Part shown: piece after piece, positions 57,441 to 64,000 of the stretch
Layout of the letters: each line of letters begins with the position of its first letter
Position numbering within the stretch: position 1 is the first letter of the stretch
Assembly: GCA_025765595.1 (NCBI GenBank)
Contig: JAIVFH010000004.1
Coordinates: 186,001-250,000, forward strand
Origin: Obelidium mucronatum
Taxonomy: Eukaryota > Chytridiomycota > Chytridiomycetes > Chytridiales > Chytriomycetaceae
Direction of reading: 5' to 3'
Length of the DNA stretch: 64,000 bases
Notes under the pieces: model-generated
Seen by the model: the letters and a program-made list of their open reading frames with translations, nothing else
Database searches by the model: none
Told to the model about the DNA's origin: nothing
Translations under genes and position numbers: made by a program

Positions 57441-60400
57441 ATGCAGATGGCCTCATCGCCGCCCCCGCTCCTCGCTGCGCCGTCTGGGCTTGGCTCGCTG
57501 CGCAGCAAGCTGGGCGCGCCTGCGCGCGCCGCCGGCCGCCGACGCGGGCGCCGACGAATCGGGCGGCGCCGAGCCGGAGTTTGCGCTTGCCGGCGCGACG
57601 GGCGGCGCCGCGACGGGCGGCGCGCGCCGGTCGATGCTGATAGTGGCGCGCAGCGGCACGGCGGAGTCGCTGTGGCCGCCCGCCGCCGCGCCGCGCTTCG
57701 AGCCCCCGCCGCCGCCGCGCGCCGCCGCCGCCGCCGAGCACAGCGACTCCGCCGGGGACAGCGACAACGACGACGCCAGAGAAGAGCGCAGAGCGCCGTC
57801 CGAGGCGGGAGGGGCAAGCCGGGCCCAGTCCCTCAACCAGGTAGGTCGCTCTCAAGCACTGATCCGAAAGGAACACCAACTCACTCAACGAATGCACGGC
57901 AGAGCATATCTCCAGAGTATATTGAAACCCTGGTGGGCGCCATTCGCGAAGACAGATCTCTGGCACCCTTAGTCAGCGATTTTGCGAGCAGCGATGGCTA
58001 CAAGCATTACAAGGAAAAAGTTAACATGCCGCTTCAAGAGGTTGTCGTGGATTTCTTGAAGGTTCCTCTGGACAACTCGCCTGCCCAAAAGCATCTCAAG
58101 ACGGAAGTAAACATTCAATTCAAAATTGTCAAAGCCAGAGGTTTATTGCAGAGAGACGATGGAAGCGCCCGGGATTCATACTGCGACATCCAATTTGGAA
58201 ATATCCCCAATCCAAACAAACCTCCAAAGGTTGGAACGCAAGTCTTTATGACTGAAGTTTGCAATTCAACTTTATCGCCCTCCTGGTACCAAGACGTCAG
58301 TATCAAAGCCTCTAAATTAACCGATGTCATCGTTGTGTCTGTTTGGGACTGGAAACTTAATGAGTTTTTGGGTCGCGTTGTGGTTCCATTAAGTCAAGCT
58401 ATTGAGGAATGCACAGCTGTTGGATCACAAGGCACTTCTATCAAATGGTACTCTCTTGGGATGACTAGCAGTGATAGCTTGGGTAAATTTGTTGGTGGAG
58501 AAATCATGCTGGACATTACTGTAGATCCTGATCAGGTATGCCGTTTCAATGACTCCCTCATTTTATCTGAGCCATTATAGATTACCAAATCTCTGGCATT
58601 GGATCCGATCGCAGATATTACACCCCACCTCAAGTCATGCAAGTTGAATCTCAGCGCCCTTTACAAGATTCTCCTGAAGGGATGCCTGAGAATCGATGCG
58701 GCAAATCCTACTACATCTTCAAATATCGAAAGCACTATCTCTATGCACCGCATGGGTTTCTTATCTCTACGATCAAGAGCTATTTTGGAAGTTTGGCAAG
58801 ACATCTGGTTGGTGAAAGATTCGACGCGTGCAAAGATGTATTTAGAACTCGTATTTGCGAAATGTAAAGCATTGAAAGCACCTGTTTGGGCTTTGTGGAA
58901 TGCGTACGAAGATATTCACAGAAATCTTCGTGTGGACATGAACTGGGTTACTCCATCAGAGGTAAAGCAGTGAATCATTTCTCCTATATCCTTTCTCACA
59001 CCTTTGCGGTTATTTTTGCAATACAGACTCAAGCTTTGGCGACCTTGTTGGACGAAATATATTCGCACTACAGACTACAAGTTGCCAACTACAAAGCACT
59101 ACTATCCACAAAACGAGCCCGTAAAAGCACTGGATCATTCATTGCTCCTGCTGCGAACAATATCCAAGAACCCGATTCTTCAAGGAAGTCATAGCAACAT
59201 ACCTTACAGTTTCAGGAGTGAATTAAAGGGTGACTTTTCTTAGTTGATGATTTGATGGAAAGATGCTCAAACCATTTACATAGGAGTTCTCATCGAATCT
59301 GCGAAATTCAGGTTCAAACGGCATCAGAAAAAGCTCCTTACTTCTGGGGAACTTGACATGGAGGCTGTAATTGGCGGACTTATCACGTTTGTCTCTCGTC
59401 TGAAGGAAGATCTTCAAGATGACTATGACAACTTTCAAATCCCGTTTGAAGTGGAAGCTAATATTGTCAAGATCTCGTCAAAGACTTACATAGACCTCCT
59501 CTGTTGGTGTGTTGAATGCATTCTTTAGTAGCGTGAAGATGAATAGCCCAGATATGCAAAATTACGCAACGAGTACTCTGGCCTTATTCAAAACGTTGAA
59601 CGAATTCGACGAAACTTTGCGAAGTGTTTATCCCAAGTGAGAGACTGCCAGGCTTATCCTTACTCAGCATTCACTAATCGAGTTTCAGGATCCGAAAGCA
59701 CACTTCGTACGAGGCATTCACCATCACACAGTGGTTTCATCCTTTCATTGCCCGATGGCTCGAACGCTTTGTCAAAACGAAATCTGTATGGAATGCCACG
59801 TAACCCCGAATTCTCACAACAGCATACCTCCATGGCTGATTTTCTACAATCAATTTGTGACGAAATTGATATTATCGCCAGTGTTAATTTGAATCGGGAT
59901 GTTTGGTTTGCTGACTTTGTCCATCAAATATCCCCATGTAAGTATCGTTTGAATCGATCTCAAAAAAACTCGATCAAAGCTTACTGTCTTTTATCTGGTT
60001 GTTACCAAGGTCGTCATTGAATCGATTTCAAACTATTGCGGTGAAGTGAATGCAATTGCGGAAAGCCGATATGAAGAAACCGATGTAACAGTCCTCACCT
60101 GACAAGGTACACAGCATTAAAAAAAACAATCCAGTGGAACTTACCCATACACACACACACTTTTCTTAGATTTGCGAAATAGAAGTTGTTGTCGACAAGT
60201 ATCACCACCTATATGAAAGGCTTTCGCCCGCATACCACTACAAAAAACCCATTGGATCCAATACTACCGGAGGAGGAGGAGGAGCGATTCGCGAATCTCT
60301 CGAAGCAAAGTATCAAGATCTAGGCCAAAGAATCATGAACTCCCAAGACTCCCTCCTCAACGCGCTCTGCATCTGGCAGTCCTACTTTATGGAGTATGAA

Positions 60401-61114
60401 CTCATGCACACCATTCGCGAGAACGAGGCTGTTCCAGACCCGTCGTCTTTAATCCGTCGAAAATCTCTTTTCCGTCGCACAAGCAATAACAGCAACAACA
60501 ACAACCCCACCAACAACAACAACAGCTCACGAAAACTGAGCCCCTTCAATGCAGCAGGAATTCAAGTCGCAATCCCAATCACTCGAGAAGAAGGCGATTC
60601 AATGTTCCTCAATGTTGTTGATTGTTTGGGATACACGCTTCACCAGTTACACGGGAACCCGCACTTGCCCACGTTGATTGGGCTTTTATGGGATGAAGCC
60701 TTGAGTATTATTGAGCATGTGATGGTTGCGCCGTTGAGAAGTGTGATTGAGATGGATCGAAGGCCATTGAATCCGCGGCAGTTGAGCATCTGTGAGTTTG
60801 CGCTTGTGGCGTTGAGAGGGTTGTTTGAGTATTATGTGGATGCAAAAGGGGTTGGGGTTGGGGTGTTGGATGATATGAAGTATGGATGCTTGGAGCAAGT
60901 GATTGGGCTTTATTATTCTCCATTGCCTCATGTGCAGGCGGAATATGAAGGTTTGCTTAAAATGGGAGGAATGAATGAGTACTTGCTTCGGTTGGTTCGA
61001 ATGAACGCGGAGAAGTCGGCAGATGGAACAGACTCGGAAGAACGAAAGAAGGCGCGTAAATGGTTCAAATCACAAGTAGCACGATTGGCTTCAGTACCTC
61101 GCTTGGGGGAGTGA
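57441..61114 (+). CDS. C2/MUN-domain protein, paralogue 4 (short form)
   Basis: A very GC-rich first exon (MQMASSPPPLLAAPSG, then Ala/Pro/Arg-rich, ending RAQSLNQ) spans 57441-57840 and needs a frame change near 57530. Then come the module SISPEYIETLVGAIREDRSL with VNMPLQEVVVDFLKVP, and C2 (58090-58540) with FGNIPNPNKPPKVG and acidic loops (RDSYCDIQFG, VWDWKLNEFLG). The MUN region follows (HLKSCKLNLSALYKILLKGC, APVWALWNAYEDIHRNL, FVSRLKEDLQDDYDNFQIPF), then an Asn-rich loop (60480-60530) and a C-terminal half with GLLWDEALSIIEHVMVAPL, RRPLNPRQLSICEFALVAL and EYLLRLVRM. No second C2 lies between the MUN halves. An extra base near 59501-59505 breaks the frame. It is closest in layout to paralogue 2 and tandem to paralogue 3. 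Confidence 0.87.
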
Positions 61115-61224
61115 AAGAGACACATCCTCGACCCCAAATTATTTTATTTCGATGCAGTTCATTTTTAATTGAATTTATGGAAGTGTTTTTTTTTTATTGA
61201 TTTTTCATTCAACCGGGAAGAGAA

Positions 61225-64000
<2,776 letters not shown>

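Overview
The window is eukaryotic nuclear DNA, most likely from a flagellated, zoospore-forming fungus (chytrid-like). Four things point there. The genes are dense and carry many short GT-AG introns, mostly 40-85 nt. Tryptophan synthase is encoded as the fungal-type alpha-beta fusion. There is a mitochondrial single-subunit RNA polymerase and a C2/MUN protein family of the fungal Git1/Ync13 type. Ciliary genes are present too (CFAP100 and a probable meckelin), which yeasts and moulds lack. The assignment is an inference from gene content only.

Layout. 0-9 kb: a meckelin-like N-terminus (-), PTRHD1 (-), tryptophan synthase TRP5 (-), a thioredoxin-fold membrane protein (+), a 2-oxoglutarate/Fe(II) oxygenase (-) and CFAP100 (+). 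9.2-14.4 kb: a tandem array of Sec14/CRAL-TRIO genes, all on the minus strand, with four full-length copies and one copy reduced to the N-terminal lobe. 14.5-25.3 kb: an NHL-repeat membrane protein (-), RPA2 (-), LST8 (+), PDCD5 (+), a gelsolin-like protein (+) and four small unassigned proteins. 25.3-35 kb, all minus: a cytochrome P450, a 7TM receptor-like protein, mitochondrial RNA polymerase RPO41 and seipin. 35.1-61.1 kb: a cluster of four C2/MUN (Munc13/Git1-like) paralogues, interrupted only by cysteinyl-tRNA synthetase. 61.2-64 kb: the spliceosomal DEAH helicase PRP16 (-), whose N-terminus lies beyond the window.

The most notable region is the MUN cluster, about 25 kb long. It holds two long and two short members in the order long(-), short(+), CysRS, long(+), short(+). 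The long members contain a large disordered insert built of repeated short motifs. In one these are RKPS sites and LD-motif-like helices; in the other they are about ten KKPSPxSMLL-acidic units. The C2 domains differ in whether the expected calcium-binding aspartates are kept. Only one member (the second) keeps an additional C2 between the two halves of the MUN region. This looks like a locally expanded and diverging vesicle-priming or membrane-tethering system.

Caution on sequence quality: well-conserved housekeeping genes (TRP5, RPO41, CysRS and the MUN genes) are interrupted by isolated extra single bases, many of them in short homopolymers. Every case I could resolve is a +1 insertion. 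This fits uncorrected long-read errors better than pseudogenes, so exon joins are approximate where frames conflict. CDS coordinates below run from start codon to stop codon and include introns.
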